DNA of 64,000 bases. Origin: Mycolicibacterium psychrotolerans (GTDB lineage Bacteria; Actinomycetota; Actinomycetes; Mycobacteriales; Mycobacteriaceae). The notes beneath the pieces are model-generated. The model searched no databases. It had not been told where the DNA came from and saw nothing but the letters and a program-made list of their open reading frames with translations. Positions 50,473 to 63,052 of this stretch are shown piece by piece. Made by a program: the position numbers and the translations under genes. Numbering within the stretch: position 1 is the first letter of the stretch; every line of letters begins with the position of its first letter. The DNA is taken from NCBI RefSeq assembly GCF_010729305.1, contig NZ_AP022574.1:1488001-1552000 (forward strand). The letters are read 5' to 3'.

Positions 50473-50948
50473 TGGGGCCGACGCGCAAGCGGGACCTGAC
50501 CGCCGCCGTGGCCGCCGCGGCTGTGCTGGGTTACCTGCTGGTGCGTGCCGCCTACCGGTACTTCCCGCCGATCACCGTGTGGACCGGGATGTCATTGCTC
50601 GGCGTCGCGATCGGCCTCGGTGGGTGGGGCTTCTACGTGCGGGCGCGGATCCGGGATGCCGAGATCGGCGTGGGCCGCGGCCGGCTCCATCCCCTCGCGG
50701 TCGCCCGGTCGGTGGTGATCGCGAAGGCCGCGGCGTGGATGGGTGCCGTGGTGCTCGGGTGGTGGCTGGCCGTGTCGGCCTACGTGCTGCCCCGGCGGGG
50801 CACGCTGCGGGTGGCCGCGGCCGACTCCCCGGGCGCGGTGATCGCCGCGTTGTGCGCGCTGGCGCTGGTGGTGGCCGCGTTGTGGTTGCAGCATTGCTGC
50901 CGGTCTCCCGACGACGCGCCCCCGGACGCTGACCCGGCGCCGGGCTGA
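50472..50948 (+). CDS. DUF3180 membrane protein (Rv3605c family)
   Basis: A 158-residue membrane protein with four hydrophobic helices (about residues 10-27, 36-54, 83-103 and 122-139). It is always found after folK in mycobacteria and related genera, but its role is unknown. The ATG overlaps the folK stop by one base, so it belongs to the fol transcription unit. Confidence 0.88.
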   Translation: MGPTRKRDLTAAVAAAAVLGYLLVRAAYRYFPPITVWTGMSLLGVAIGLGGWGFYVRARIRDAEIGVGRGRLHPLAVARSVVIAKAAAWMGAVVLGWWLAVSAYVLPRRGTLRVAAADSPGAVIAALCALALVVAALWLQHCCRSPDDAPPDADPAPG

Positions 50949-51013
50949 CCCGACACCCTCCTCAACCTGCCGAATCGCCGGAGAGGTCGACACGCGCGAC
51001 GACCTGTGGCGGG

Positions 51014-51019
51014 TACAGT
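51014..51019 (+). promoter_or_regulatory. -10 box, gene at 51026 (leaderless)
   Basis: TACAGT with a 6-nt spacer to the ATG at 51026, starting a new transcription unit after the fol genes. Confidence 0.55.
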
Positions 51020-51025
51020 CGGCCC

Positions 51026-52222
51026 ATGACCGATCCGACCCGCGGCGCCAGGATCCGGCGCGGTGCCCGTCGGCCCGGTTGGATCCTCACGACGGCTTTG
51101 CTGGTGCTCGCGATCGCCGCCAGTTCTGCCTTGGTTTTCACCAATCGCGTGGAGCTGCTCAAGCTTGCTGTGATCCTGGCGCTGTGGGCGGCGGTGGTCG
51201 CCGCGTTCGTGTCGGTGATCTACCGGCGGCAGAGCGACACCGACCAGGCCAAGGTTCGTGACCTCAAGTTGGTCTACGACCTGCAACTGGAACGGGAGAT
51301 CTCGGCGCGTCGCGAATACGAACTGTCCGTCGAGTCGCACCTACGGCGCGAGCTCGCCGCCGAGTTGCGCGCCCAGTCCGCCGACGAGGTGGCTGCGCTG
51401 CGCGCCGAGTTGGCCGCGCTGCGCGCCAATCTGGAATATCTGTTCGACGCCGACCTGTCGCACCGGCCCGCGATCGAGACCGATCGTGCTGCGGCGCAGT
51501 CGTTCACCGAATGGGGGCCGCGCCCCGACAGCACCGGTCGCGTGCGCAGCAGCCGCATCGACACCGAGGAGACCGCGATTCTCGACGAGATCGACGAGCA
51601 CTCCCCGGACACCGAGGAGAGTCCGATCATCGACGTCCCCGCCGAGCCGCACCCACCGGAGGACGCCTGGCCTCCCGCGGACGAGCCCGCCGGGGGCGCA
51701 CACCGGCGCGCCGGTGCGCGCGAACCCGGCCCGGCGCCGTGGGCGCCCCCGCCGCCACCCGAGACACCGCCGCCGCCACCGCAGTTCCCGTGGCTGCCAC
51801 CCCCGGCGCCACCGCAGGCGCCGCCCGAACCAGCACCCGAACCCGAACCCGCCCCGTCACCGGCGGCGGCACAGTCGACACCTGCATGGCAGCCGGCGCC
51901 CGCCGAGGGGCAATACATCCCGGCCGGTGAGCCGGGAAGCAACTGGGTCGCTCCGCCGGCGAACGGAATCGCGCCGGAGTACGTCGGCCGCAGGCGGGCA
52001 CCCGACACCGAACCCGACACCGAACCCGAGGCGGAGCCGCCGCGGGGCCGGCACTCGTCGGCCGCCGAGACACCCGAGCCCGAGGCCGAGCCCGTCCCCG
52101 AGGACACCGACGACGACCGCGACGGGGGTGCCCACACCGGCGGCCAATCGGTTGCCGAGCTGCTGGCGCGGCTGCAGGCCACACCGTCGGGCGGGGGTCG
52201 GCGCCGACGCCGCGAGGACTGA
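51026..52222 (+). CDS. DUF6779 membrane protein, proline-rich (Rv3604c family)
   Basis: A 398-residue protein. Two transmembrane helices (about residues 18-38 and 46-66) are followed by a coiled-coil-like stretch rich in Leu, Glu and Arg (about 75-140), then a long acidic and proline-rich disordered region, and a short conserved C-terminal helix GGQSVAELLARLQ. The layout suggests a scaffold or interaction protein on the cytoplasmic membrane. It corresponds to Rv3604c; its function is not known. Confidence 0.85.
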   Translation: MTDPTRGARIRRGARRPGWILTTALLVLAIAASSALVFTNRVELLKLAVILALWAAVVAAFVSVIYRRQSDTDQAKVRDLKLVYDLQLEREISARREYELSVESHLRRELAAELRAQSADEVAALRAELAALRANLEYLFDADLSHRPAIETDRAAAQSFTEWGPRPDSTGRVRSSRIDTEETAILDEIDEHSPDTEESPIIDVPAEPHPPEDAWPPADEPAGGAHRRAGAREPGPAPWAPPPPPETPPPPPQFPWLPPPAPPQAPPEPAPEPEPAPSPAAAQSTPAWQPAPAEGQYIPAGEPGSNWVAPPANGIAPEYVGRRRAPDTEPDTEPEAEPPRGRHSSAAETPEPEAEPVPEDTDDDRDGGAHTGGQSVAELLARLQATPSGGGRRRRRED

Positions 52223-52312
52223 TCTCGGCGCTGCGTTAGGCTGTGGCCGACCGTCCGGTACCCGCGCCGCGGGACCGGAACGAACACTTCGAAACCAGCG
52301 AGGTCGTCTGCA

Positions 52313-53260
52313 ATGGTGCAGCCCCCGGTCGGTGGGAATGCTCCCCATGACGGGCTCCGCCCGGCCCGGCTCACCGTCGGCGTCATCTCGGCCGGCCGGG
52401 TGGGCTCCGCGCTCGGCGCGGCACTGGAGCGGGCCGAGCACGTCGTCGCGGGGTGCGCCGCCGTGTCGAACGCGTCGCGCGCCCGCGCTGCGCGGTGGCT
52501 GCCCGACACGCCCGTGCTGCCGGTCGACGAGGTCGCCGCGCGCGCCGAGCTGCTTCTGCTCGCGGTTCCCGACGCCGAGCTGGCCGACCTGGTAGCGGGT
52601 CTGGCGGCCACCGGCGCGGTGCGGCCCAACACGATCGTGGCCCACACCTCCGGTGCCAACGGCATCGCGGTGCTCGCGCCGCTGGCCGAGCGCGGCTGCA
52701 TCACGCTGGCCATCCATCCGGCGATGACGTTCGCCGGCGCCGACGAAGACGTCGACCGGCTGCGCGGCACCTGTTTCGGGATCACCGCGGCCGACGAGAT
52801 CGGGTACGCGATCGCGCAGTCGCTGGTGCTCGAGATCGGCGGAGAGCCGTTCCGGGTGCGTGAGGACGCCCGCACGCTCTATCACGCCGCGCTCGCGCAC
52901 GGCAGCAATCACGTGGTGACCGTGGTGCTCGACGCGCTCGAGGCGTTGCGGGCGGCGCTGTCGGGCCAGGAACTGCTGGGCCAGGACCTGGTCGCCGACG
53001 CGCCGGGCGGGCTGGCGGAACGGATCATCGGTCCGCTGGCGCGGGCGTCGCTGGACAACGCGCTGCGGCGCGGGCAGCGCGCGCTGACGGGCCCGGTGGC
53101 CCGCGGCGACGCACGCGCCGTGGCCGCCCACCTGGAGGCGCTCGACGAGGCGGATCACGAACTGGCAGAGGCGTATCGAACGAATTCGTGGCGGACGGCG
53201 CAACGGGCCAGGGCCCCGCGCGCCGTCTTCGACGTGCTGGCGGAGGCGGAACAGCGATGA
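52313..53260 (+). CDS. Rossmann-like/DUF2520 protein (Rv3603c family)
   Basis: A 315-residue protein with an N-terminal NAD(P)-binding domain ([17 protein letters not shown]) and a C-terminal DUF2520 helical domain of the 6-phosphogluconate dehydrogenase type (HPAMTFAG, then [11 protein letters not shown]). It overlaps panC (ATGA), so a reductase role in pantothenate synthesis is plausible because no panE is seen here, but it has not been shown. ATG 52313 is chosen as the only start before the glycine-rich motif with good spacing. Confidence 0.87.
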   Translation: MVQPPVGGNAPHDGLRPARLTVGVISAGRVGSALGAALERAEHVVAGCAAVSNASRARAARWLPDTPVLPVDEVAARAELLLLAVPDAELADLVAGLAATGAVRPNTIVAHTSGANGIAVLAPLAERGCITLAIHPAMTFAGADEDVDRLRGTCFGITAADEIGYAIAQSLVLEIGGEPFRVREDARTLYHAALAHGSNHVVTVVLDALEALRAALSGQELLGQDLVADAPGGLAERIIGPLARASLDNALRRGQRALTGPVARGDARAVAAHLEALDEADHELAEAYRTNSWRTAQRARAPRAVFDVLAEAEQR

Positions 53261-54201
53261 TCACCGGTAAGGCGCCGAAATTCTCGGCCGGTCAACTGAA
53301 CGTGTACGCGCGGCCGCGCGACGTCTCCGACGTGACCCTGGCGCTGCGCGCCACGGGACGTCGGATCGTGTTGGTGCCGACGATGGGTGCCCTGCATGAG
53401 GGACACCTCACGCTGATCCGCGCCGCCAAGCGCGTGCAGGGCGCGGTGGTGGTGGTGTCGATCTTCGTCAACCCGCTGCAGTTCGGCGCCGGTGAGGATC
53501 TCGACGCGTATCCGCGCACCGTCGACGACGATCTCGAGGCGCTGCGGGCCGAAGGGGTCGAGATCGCGTTCACTCCGACCGAGGACGACATGTACCCGCA
53601 GGGCAGGCGCACCACGGTGCTGCCAGGGCCGCTCGGTGCCGAACTCGAAGGTGCTTCGCGGCCAACCCATTTCGCCGGTGTGCTGACCGTGGTGCTGAAG
53701 CTGTTCAACACCGTGCACCCGAACCGCGCCTACTTCGGCGAGAAGGACTACCAGCAGCTGACGCTGATCCGGCAGATGGTCACCGACCTGGATCTCGGCG
53801 TCGAGGTGATCGGAGTCCCGATCGTGCGGGAGGCCGACGGGCTGGCGATGTCGTCGCGCAACCGCTACCTCGATCCGGTGCAGCGCGAGCAGGCCGGGGC
53901 CTTGTCCGCCGCGCTGCTGGCCGGCATGTACGCCGCGGCCACCGGGGTGCCCGCAGCGCTGGACGCCGCCCGCGCGGTGCTCGACGAGGTGCCCGCGCTC
54001 GCGCTGGACTACCTGGAAGTGCGCGACCCGATGCTCGGGCCGGCTCCCGCCGAGGGGCCCGCACGGATGCTGATCGCCGCGAAGCTCGGGGCCACCCGAC
54101 TGCTCGACAACATCGCGATCGACGTCGGCGCCAGTGCCGGCATTGACGGCCACCCCCGCACCCCCAGCGGTGAGAGCCACGAATTACCCTGGAGGAATTG
54201 A
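53257..54201 (+). CDS. panC: Pantothenate synthetase
   Basis: A 314-residue ligase joining pantoate and beta-alanine. Nucleotide-binding motifs are [11 protein letters not shown] (HIGH-like) and the KMSKS-like SSRN in [17 protein letters not shown] is also conserved. Overlaps with the DUF2520 gene and panD show an operon. It corresponds to Rv3602c. Confidence 0.97.
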   Translation: MITGKAPKFSAGQLNVYARPRDVSDVTLALRATGRRIVLVPTMGALHEGHLTLIRAAKRVQGAVVVVSIFVNPLQFGAGEDLDAYPRTVDDDLEALRAEGVEIAFTPTEDDMYPQGRRTTVLPGPLGAELEGASRPTHFAGVLTVVLKLFNTVHPNRAYFGEKDYQQLTLIRQMVTDLDLGVEVIGVPIVREADGLAMSSRNRYLDPVQREQAGALSAALLAGMYAAATGVPAALDAARAVLDEVPALALDYLEVRDPMLGPAPAEGPARMLIAAKLGATRLLDNIAIDVGASAGIDGHPRTPSGESHELPWRN

Positions 54202-54608
54202 TGTTCCGCACGATGCTCAAGAGCAAGATCCATCGCGCGACCGTGACGCAGGCCGATCTGCACTATGTGGGATCGGTGACGGTCGACGCGGACCTGATGG
54301 ATGCCGCCGACCTGATCGAGGGGGAGCAGGTCACCATCGTCGACGTCGACAACGGCGCCCGGCTGGTCACCTATGTGATCACCGGTGAGCGTGGCAGCGG
54401 GGTGATCGGGATCAACGGCGCCGCAGTACATCTGGTGCACCCCGGGGATCTGGTGATCCTGATCGCCTACGCGGTGGTCGACGATGCGGAGGCCAGGGCG
54501 CTGCAGCCGCGGGTGGTGTTCGTCGACGCGGACAACAGGGTCGTCGAGCTCGGGAGCGATCCGGCCCGGGTTCCGGCGCACGCGCCGGATCTGTTGTCGG
54601 CGAGGTGA
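54201..54608 (+). CDS. panD: Aspartate 1-decarboxylase
   Basis: A 135-residue proenzyme that makes beta-alanine. Self-cleavage occurs at Gly24-Ser25 in HYVGSVTVD to form the pyruvoyl group. A strong GGAGGAATT ribosome-binding site sets the ATG at 54201, which shares a base with the panC stop. In M. tuberculosis the PanD C-terminus is a target of pyrazinoic acid. Confidence 0.97.
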   Translation: MFRTMLKSKIHRATVTQADLHYVGSVTVDADLMDAADLIEGEQVTIVDVDNGARLVTYVITGERGSGVIGINGAAVHLVHPGDLVILIAYAVVDDAEARALQPRVVFVDADNRVVELGSDPARVPAHAPDLLSAR

Positions 54609-54614
54609 TCTGCG

Positions 54615-55430
54615 GTGCTTCTCGCGATCGACGTCCGTAACACCCACACCGTCGTCGGCCTGATCTCCGGCAGCGGCGACCATGCCAAGGTGGTCTCGCA
54701 CTGGCGGATCCGAACCGAGTCCGAGGTCACCGCCGACGAGCTCGCGCTGACCATCGACGGGTTGATCGGGGACGACGCCGAGCGGCTCACCGGCGCCGCG
54801 GGCCTGTCCACGGTGCCGTCGGTGCTGCACGAAGTCAGGGTGATGCTCGAGCAGTACTGGCCCTCGGTGCCGCATGTGCTGATCGAACCCGGTGTGCGCA
54901 CCGGCATCCCGCTGCTGGTCGACAACCCCAAGGAGGTCGGGGCCGATCGCATCGTCAATTGCCTTGCCGCATACCAGAAGTACGGCACCGCCGCGATCGT
55001 GGTCGACTTCGGGTCGTCGATCTGCGTCGACGTCGTGTCGGCCAGGGGGGAGTTCCTCGGCGGCGCGATCGCCCCGGGGGTGCAGGTGTCCTCGGACGCC
55101 GCGGCGGCCCGTTCGGCGGCGCTGCGGCGCGTCGAGCTGACTCGCCCGCGCTCGGTGGTCGGCAAGAACACCGTCGAGTGCATGCAGGCCGGTGCCGTGT
55201 TCGGGTTCGCCGCCCTGGTGGACGGTCTGGTCAGCCGGGTGCGCGAGGACGTCGACGGGTTCGGCGGCGACGACGTCGCGGTGGTGGCGACCGGCCACAC
55301 CGCACCGCTGGTGCTGCCCGATCTGCGGACCGTCGAGCACTACGACCGGCACCTGACGCTGGACGGGCTGCGGCTGGTGTTCGAACGCAACCGTGACGGC
55401 CAGCGGGGAAAGCTCAAGCAGGCCCGCTAG
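54615..55430 (+). CDS. coaX: Type III pantothenate kinase
   Basis: A 271-residue ASKHA-fold protein. The N-terminal phosphate loop reads [11 protein letters not shown], in which Arg replaces the usual Gly of DVGNT, as in the mycobacterial family; [10 protein letters not shown] and VGADRIVN are further conserved blocks. In M. tuberculosis the CoaX protein (Rv3600c) does not support CoA synthesis, so activity is uncertain. It ends the pan operon and directly abuts the stop codon of the convergent gene. Confidence 0.92.
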   Translation: MLLAIDVRNTHTVVGLISGSGDHAKVVSHWRIRTESEVTADELALTIDGLIGDDAERLTGAAGLSTVPSVLHEVRVMLEQYWPSVPHVLIEPGVRTGIPLLVDNPKEVGADRIVNCLAAYQKYGTAAIVVDFGSSICVDVVSARGEFLGGAIAPGVQVSSDAAAARSAALRRVELTRPRSVVGKNTVECMQAGAVFGFAALVDGLVSRVREDVDGFGGDDVAVVATGHTAPLVLPDLRTVEHYDRHLTLDGLRLVFERNRDGQRGKLKQAR

Positions 55431-56654
55431 CTAAAAATACGTCCGGATCAGGTCGACGACGCGGTCCTCGGCGTCGAGCACGGGGATCAGCCGCCATTTG
55501 TCGAACACGGTGCAGGGGTGCGAGATCCCGAACCGTAGCCACTGACCGACCTCGGCGGCGTCGCGACCACCGAGCCGCAGGTTCGCGTGCTGGTCGTACA
55601 GCGTGGTCAGCGCGCTGCCGGGCAGATCCAGCGGCACCGGCAGACCCTGGTCGAATCCGACGTCGCGCCGGCCCATCGCCACCACCGCCAGCTCCGGCTC
55701 CGGCCGGGACACCACCGGGCCGCGGACCTCGAACGCGGGCCGCAGCCCGTCGCCGCCGTCCCGGGTCAGCGGCGACGTCCGCGCGTAGATCCCGTGATCG
55801 TGGGTCAGGTAGCAGCCGCTGCGCAGCACCGTGCGCACCGGGAGGTCACCGGGCCAACCGGTCAGCGCGTCCGCGACCGCGTCGAAATAGGTGCTTCCGC
55901 CGGCGCTGACCATCATCGACTCGGTCTGCACCAGCGGCGCCAGCCCGATCGCCGTCTCCCGCAGCAGCCGGAGGTGATCGGCCACCACGTCGTGCGTTTG
56001 CGGTGTCAGAGCCTGGCCGACGGCGGCCTCGTATCCGGCCACCCCCGCCAGCCGCAGCCGCGGGGAGGCCGCGACGGCGCGGGCGACGGCGTCGACGTCG
56101 TCGCGACTTCGGCAGCCGCTGCGGCCGCCGGGAATCCCGACCTCGACGCACACGTCGAGCGGCCGGCTCGTGCCGCCCAGCCCCGCGGTCATCAGCTCGA
56201 CGCCGCGCACCGAGTCCACCCAGCAGGTGAACCCCAGCTCCGGGTGCGCGTCCAGTTCGGCGCCCACCCACGCCAGTCCGGCGCGGTCGACGAGTTCGCC
56301 GGCCAGCACCAGCGCGGCGACGCCGAAGGCGCGGTAGACGGTCGCCTGAGTCACCGTGGCCACGGTGATCGCGCAGGCCCCGGCTGCGAGCTGGCGGGCG
56401 GCCAGCTGCGGCGCCATGTGCGTCTTGCCGTGTGGCGCCAGGTCGACGCCGCGGTCCCGGCACCATGCCGCCATCGTCGCGAGGTTGTGCGTCAGCGCCT
56501 CGGCGCGCAGCACGCACACCGGGCCGGGGGCCTCGTCGTCGGACCACCGCGGTCGCTCGGCGACGATCTCGGCGGCCCTGCGACCCCACCACTGGACGGG
56601 GACGCCCTTGAACCTCCAGTCCAGCGGCTCGTCGGCAGCTGCGGGCATGGTCAT
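55431..56654 (-). CDS. D-threonine aldolase / D-serine dehydratase-like PLP enzyme
   Basis: A 407-residue fold-type III PLP enzyme. The PLP lysine lies in [12 protein letters not shown] within an alanine-racemase-type barrel, and the C-terminal DSD1-like domain carries HPCTVFDKW with His and Cys as metal-ligand candidates. Such enzymes cleave D-threonine-like or dehydrate D-serine-like amino acids. ATG 56654 is used; ATG 56648 is equally possible. Only 23 bp separate it from the divergent lysS start. It breaks the Rv3600c-to-Rv3598c order. Confidence 0.87.
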   Translation of the reverse strand: MTMPAAADEPLDWRFKGVPVQWWGRRAAEIVAERPRWSDDEAPGPVCVLRAEALTHNLATMAAWCRDRGVDLAPHGKTHMAPQLAARQLAAGACAITVATVTQATVYRAFGVAALVLAGELVDRAGLAWVGAELDAHPELGFTCWVDSVRGVELMTAGLGGTSRPLDVCVEVGIPGGRSGCRSRDDVDAVARAVAASPRLRLAGVAGYEAAVGQALTPQTHDVVADHLRLLRETAIGLAPLVQTESMMVSAGGSTYFDAVADALTGWPGDLPVRTVLRSGCYLTHDHGIYARTSPLTRDGGDGLRPAFEVRGPVVSRPEPELAVVAMGRRDVGFDQGLPVPLDLPGSALTTLYDQHANLRLGGRDAAEVGQWLRFGISHPCTVFDKWRLIPVLDAEDRVVDLIRTYF

Positions 56655-56663
56655 CCGTTCATT

Positions 56664-56669
56664 TAAGCT
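56664..56669 (+). promoter_or_regulatory. -10 box, lysS
   Basis: TAAGCT with an 8-nt spacer to the GTG at 56678. It lies in the 23-bp divergent gap, so its -35 region overlaps the first codons of the PLP enzyme gene. Confidence 0.4.
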
Positions 56670-56677
56670 GGCACGTC

Positions 56678-58207
56678 GTGACCGACGAATCCGGCAACGC
56701 AGATCTCGCCAGCGACATCCCCGAAGACATCCCCGAGCAGTTCCGGATCCGTCAGGCGAAGCGCCAGAAGTTGCTCGACGAGGGTCGCGAGCCCTACCCC
56801 GTCGAGGTGGCCCGCACCCACACCCTCGCCGAGGTGCGCCAGGCGTTCCCCGCACTCGCCGCCGACGAGACGACCGGCACGTCGGTCGGGGTGTCGGGCA
56901 GGGTCGTCTTCGCTCGCAACTCCGGCAAGCTGTGCTTCGCGACGCTGCAGGAGGGCGACGGCACCCAGCTGCAGGCGATGATCAGCCTCGACCGCGTCGG
57001 CCAGGAGTCGCTCGACGCGTGGAAGGCCGACGTCGACCTCGGTGACATCGTGTTCGTCCACGGCGAGGTCATCAGCTCGCGCCGCGGCGAATTGTCTGTG
57101 CTGGCCGATTCCTGGCAAATTGCGTCGAAGTCGTTGCGACCATTGCCGGTGGCGCACAAGGAGATGAGCGAAGAGGCGCGGGTGCGGCAGCGCTACGTCG
57201 ATCTCATCGTGCGCCCCGAGGCCCGCACGATCGCCCGCCAGCGCATCGCCGTCGTGCGTGCCGTGCGTTCGGCCCTGGAGCGGCGGGGTTTCCTGGAGGT
57301 CGAGACGCCGATGCTGCAAACGCTGGCCGGCGGCGCGGCGGCGCGTCCGTTCGTCACCCACTCCAATGCGCTCGACGCGGATCTTTACCTGCGCATTGCC
57401 CCGGAACTTTTTCTCAAGCGTTGCGTCGTCGGCGGTTTCGATCGGGTTTTCGAGTTGAATCGGGTGTTCCGAAACGAAGGCGCCGATTCCACGCATTCCC
57501 CCGAATTCGCGATGCTGGAGACTTATCAGGCCTACGGCACGTACGACGATTCCGCGGTCGTGACGCGGGAACTCATCCAGGAGGTCGCCGACGAGGCGAT
57601 CGGCACGCGGCAGGTGACTTTGCCCGACGGAAGTGTCTACGACCTCGACGGCGAATGGGACAGCGTCGGAATGTATCCGTCTTTGTCCGAGGCGCTCGGG
57701 GAGGAGATCACGCCGCAGACTCCGGCCGAACGGCTCTGGCAGATCGCCGACCGACTCGGCGTCGAGATTCCCCGTGATCGCGGATATGGACACGGAAAAT
57801 TGGTCGAGGAACTGTGGGAGCACGCGGTCGGCGACACTTTGTGGGCACCCACATTCGTCCGCGACTTCCCAGTGGAGACCACGCCGCTGACCCGCGAGCA
57901 TCGGAGTATCGACGGGGTCACCGAAAAATGGGATCTCTACATTCGTCACATCGAACTCGCGACCGGCTATTCCGAACTCATCGATCCGGTGATCCAGCGG
58001 GAAAGGTTCGAGGCGCAGGCACGTGCCGCCGCCGCGGGCGATGACGAAGCAATGGCTCTCGACGAGGACTTTTTGTCGGCGCTCGAGTACGGCATGCCCC
58101 CGACCACGGGTACCGGAATGGGCATCGACCGCCTGCTCATGGCGTTGACCGGGCTGTCGATTAGGGAGACGGTTTTGTTCCCGATTGTTCGTCGGCACGG
58201 CTACTGA
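56678..58207 (+). CDS. lysS: Lysyl-tRNA synthetase, class II
   Basis: A 509-residue enzyme that charges tRNA-Lys (Rv3598c). The N-terminal OB-fold anticodon-binding domain contains [12 protein letters not shown]; motif 2 is [15 protein letters not shown] and motif 3 [13 protein letters not shown]. From about 57330 to the end, codon use shifts: TTT, ATT, GAA, TTG and AAT become frequent, unlike the first part and its neighbours, which suggests recombination or relaxed selection. The protein motifs are intact, so it should be functional. Confidence 0.96.
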   Translation: MTDESGNADLASDIPEDIPEQFRIRQAKRQKLLDEGREPYPVEVARTHTLAEVRQAFPALAADETTGTSVGVSGRVVFARNSGKLCFATLQEGDGTQLQAMISLDRVGQESLDAWKADVDLGDIVFVHGEVISSRRGELSVLADSWQIASKSLRPLPVAHKEMSEEARVRQRYVDLIVRPEARTIARQRIAVVRAVRSALERRGFLEVETPMLQTLAGGAAARPFVTHSNALDADLYLRIAPELFLKRCVVGGFDRVFELNRVFRNEGADSTHSPEFAMLETYQAYGTYDDSAVVTRELIQEVADEAIGTRQVTLPDGSVYDLDGEWDSVGMYPSLSEALGEEITPQTPAERLWQIADRLGVEIPRDRGYGHGKLVEELWEHAVGDTLWAPTFVRDFPVETTPLTREHRSIDGVTEKWDLYIRHIELATGYSELIDPVIQRERFEAQARAAAAGDDEAMALDEDFLSALEYGMPPTTGTGMGIDRLLMALTGLSIRETVLFPIVRRHGY

Positions 58208-58323
58208 ACCGCCCCGATTGTCGCGTTGTTGAATGGAAAGCCCATTTATGGCAGATTGATGCCGGGGATTGGGAGCCTAGCGAGCATTAATGGTCGCGCA
58301 GCGCGTACAGAAGGGCACTGGCC

Positions 58324-58665
58324 ATGGCCAAGAAAGTCACCGTCACCCTCGTCGACGATTTCGACGGTGAAGGCGCCGCCGACGAGACCGTCGAATTCGG
58401 TCTCGACGGAGTGAGTTATGAGATCGACCTGTCCGCCAAGAACGCCACCAAACTCCGCAATGATCTGAAGCAGTGGGTCGAGGCGGGCCGTCGGGTCGGT
58501 GGCCGTCGCCGCGGCCGTGCGGTCGGCACCGGCCGGGGCCGCGCCGCCATCGACCGCGAGCAGAGCGCGGCGATCAGGGAGTGGGCGCGCCGCAACGGTC
58601 ACAACGTCTCCACCCGCGGCAGAATCCCCGCCGACGTCATCGACGCGTTCCACGAAGCAACGTAA
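58324..58665 (+). CDS. lsr2: Nucleoid-associated protein Lsr2
   Basis: A 113-residue H-NS-like xenogeneic silencer (Rv3597c). The N-terminal domain ([15 protein letters not shown]) dimerises and oligomerises; the C-terminal domain holds the AT-hook-like RGR in [12 protein letters not shown] that enters the minor groove of AT-rich DNA. It represses horizontally acquired and AT-rich regions, such as perhaps the low-GC island downstream of clpC1. A ribosome-binding site AGAAGGG precedes the ATG. Confidence 0.97.
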   Translation: MAKKVTVTLVDDFDGEGAADETVEFGLDGVSYEIDLSAKNATKLRNDLKQWVEAGRRVGGRRRGRAVGTGRGRAAIDREQSAAIREWARRNGHNVSTRGRIPADVIDAFHEAT

Positions 58666-58942
58666 AGGCTGGTTGCCGGCAGACTTTTCCACGGCGGTCG
58701 TTCGCTAACGGCGAACCCGTCGGCGTCCACGGGCCGAAACGAAATCCGCGCCGGGCGCGTTGGTCAGGACAGTGCCGGGTGGTCACCGCCTCCGCGCCCA
58801 TTGCCGCCGCCGCTTTCAGCCGGCGGTGAACCGGGGCGACAGGCGGGGCACCCGGGGCCGCCGCCCATTACAGTGGACGGCAGGTGCAGAGCACTTTCTC
58901 GTGCGTGTGCCTACCTATGCGATGGAGAGCAGGTAACCACGG

Positions 58943-61479
<2,537 letters not shown>

Positions 61480-61486
<7 letters not shown>

Positions 61487-61590
61487 CGCACGCACACAGC
61501 GAACGGGCGGTCACTCCGGAATCTTGACTGAGGACGGGGTGGCCGCCGCTTTGCTGTGCGCTTATGGTCCTCGATGCAACGACGACCAGA
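61480..61590 (+). repeat. Copy A of clpC1-downstream repeat
   Basis: From the last clpC1 codons, this stretch matches 62842-62945 with small gaps: a shared CGCACGCACACAGCGAACGG block, then GGACTGAGG-like and GTGGCCGCC blocks, and a -10-like TATGGT (61563-61568) where copy B has TATGAT. GGCGGTCAC and GTGGCCGCC can pair as a terminator for clpC1. Confidence 0.8.
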
Positions 61591-62182
61591 TTAAGTGTCT
61601 GGAATCCGGAGCTCATTCGACGATGGGTCAGCCATCCCAGACTCGTTGGATCGCTTGACGGGGCATCCTCGACATGAGGTCTCTATTACAAGCCGATGAC
61701 GGCTCGAACAACGCCTGCGGATCCCTGGCTGGGAAGAAAGTTCCTGAACGGGCGCCTTAGAACAACTTTTGCGTGACACCCGATCCGCGGTCGTGACCGG
61801 ATCGGTCCGGCGGCCATGCTGTCTCGAGCAGTGAATAGAGTACCCCGACTGCATAGCTCGGCACCCAAGAGGTCTCATCCAATATGCAATTCTGTGGGCT
61901 TTAACGCCGAGCCAATGCTTCGACCTGAAGCGTTCTTTAATCACACAGCCTCTCTGTACATCTCCATCCAGACTAGGACACTTCACGGATCGGGTTCGGC
62001 AGCTAGCACTCGCTGTTGTCCAGGAACTATCCTCCGCGCCCGGCCGCTCGACATCTCAGCCGCGCAGCGGACACCCGGTCAGTAATCATCCGACCTACGG
62101 GGTATCGGCCACCGTCAAGGACGGTTGGCAGTGGCGGCGGAGTTGTGGTGAGGTGAGAAGGATGAGGGGGAGGGAGTAAACG
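61591..62182. other. Stretch without recognisable genes, lower GC
   Basis: About 590 bp with no convincing coding frame on either strand; the frames present have broken, composition-poor translations and no ribosome-binding sites. The GC content is visibly lower than in the surrounding genes. It probably arrived together with the methyltransferase gene or is decayed coding sequence. Confidence 0.55.
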
Positions 62183-62848
62183 ATGGTCAACTTACTCGAA
62201 GCGGCCAAGTTCACGGTCTATCGAACTCCGGTACTCAATCGGCTGATGTCACCGCAATATCCATACAAGCTTGATCCCGGCGAGTTGTGCGCCATGGTCG
62301 GTTTCATTGACGCTACACGCGGTACGGGCGCAGCTGTGGTTGAGATTGGCGTCGCCCAGGGCGACACGTCAGTCTTCCTGCTCGAACATCTCAAGACAAC
62401 AGGCGATGATCGGACGGTGCACCTGTTCGACACATTCGCCGGTTTCACTGAGACCAGCCTTGACCACGAGGTGCAGGCCCGTGGTAAGAAGCGGACCGAA
62501 CTCGACAAATTCCGGTACGGCGACGAAGCCCGCTTCAATGCCAACCTGCGACGTCTCGGCTACAGTCGATTCCAAGTTCACAGCGGCGATGCCGCGGAGT
62601 TCGATTGGCCCTCACTCGGCCCGCTCGGCGCGGTTATCCTCGATATCGATCTTTATCAGCCGACGATCGAAATTCTTGAGGTGATCTTCCCGCGCCTGGT
62701 CCCAGGTGGCGGCATTGTGCTAGACGACTGCCTGCCCGACACCCCATGGGACGGGTCTTTGCAGGCGTACGAGGAGTTTATCCAAGATCATGCTCTGCCG
62801 TTCGAGCGGGCCGGTCATAAGGGCGCGGTAGTGCGCGCCCCCGAGTGA
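62183..62848 (+). CDS. TylF/MycF-like SAM-dependent methyltransferase
   Basis: A 221-residue class I methyltransferase. Motif I is VVEIGVAQGDTS; LFDTFAGF and the metal-site segment VILDIDLYQPT are typical of TylF/MycF sugar O-methyltransferases, and GGGIVLDDC closes the core. Related mycobacterial proteins methylate sugars on glycolipids or glycopeptidolipids; the acceptor here is unknown. A GAGGGGGAGGGAG tract precedes the ATG. Base and codon use are less GC-biased than in neighbouring genes, and repeats bracket the segment, both signs of acquisition. The last codons enter copy B of the repeat. Confidence 0.88.
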   Translation: MVNLLEAAKFTVYRTPVLNRLMSPQYPYKLDPGELCAMVGFIDATRGTGAAVVEIGVAQGDTSVFLLEHLKTTGDDRTVHLFDTFAGFTETSLDHEVQARGKKRTELDKFRYGDEARFNANLRRLGYSRFQVHSGDAAEFDWPSLGPLGAVILDIDLYQPTIEILEVIFPRLVPGGGIVLDDCLPDTPWDGSLQAYEEFIQDHALPFERAGHKGAVVRAPE

Positions 62849-62945
62849 CGCACGCACACAGCGAACGGGCGTCACCTTCCCCAATTTGAGGACTGAGGGG
62901 AGGTGGCCGCCTCGTTGGCTTATGATCCTGCATGTCATCGACGGA
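62842..62945 (+). repeat. Copy B of clpC1-downstream repeat
   Basis: Repeats the sequence that follows clpC1 (61480-61590), starting at the stop codon of the methyltransferase gene. It contains TATGAT at 62921-62926, the probable -10 box of the cbt transcript. Confidence 0.8.
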
Positions 62946-63045
62946 TATCGGAATCTGGTGAGACTCCAGAACGGTCGCGCCACTGTGAACAGTCAGACCC
63001 GATGCCGTCGTCACTGCCGACTGGGACGCGAAATCCCGGAAAGGA
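62933..63045 (+). promoter_or_regulatory. Cobalamin riboswitch upstream of cbtB
   Basis: The cbtB leader shows the cobalamin riboswitch core: GGAATCTGGTGAGACTCCAG (62950-62969) forms the P3-type stem, then CGCCACTGTGA (62978-62988) and AGTCAGACCC (62991-63000), all diagnostic B12-box parts. A short hairpin GGGA/TCCC (63023-63037) precedes the AAAGGA ribosome-binding site (63040-63045). High adenosylcobalamin is expected to lower expression of the cobalt transporter. Confidence 0.88.
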
Positions 63046-63052
63046 CTCACCC

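Noticed and set aside
61591..61986. Possible 131-codon minus-strand gene or transposase remnant
   Set aside because: No DDE, HTH or zinc motif can be seen, cysteine/serine content is odd, and no start signals exist.
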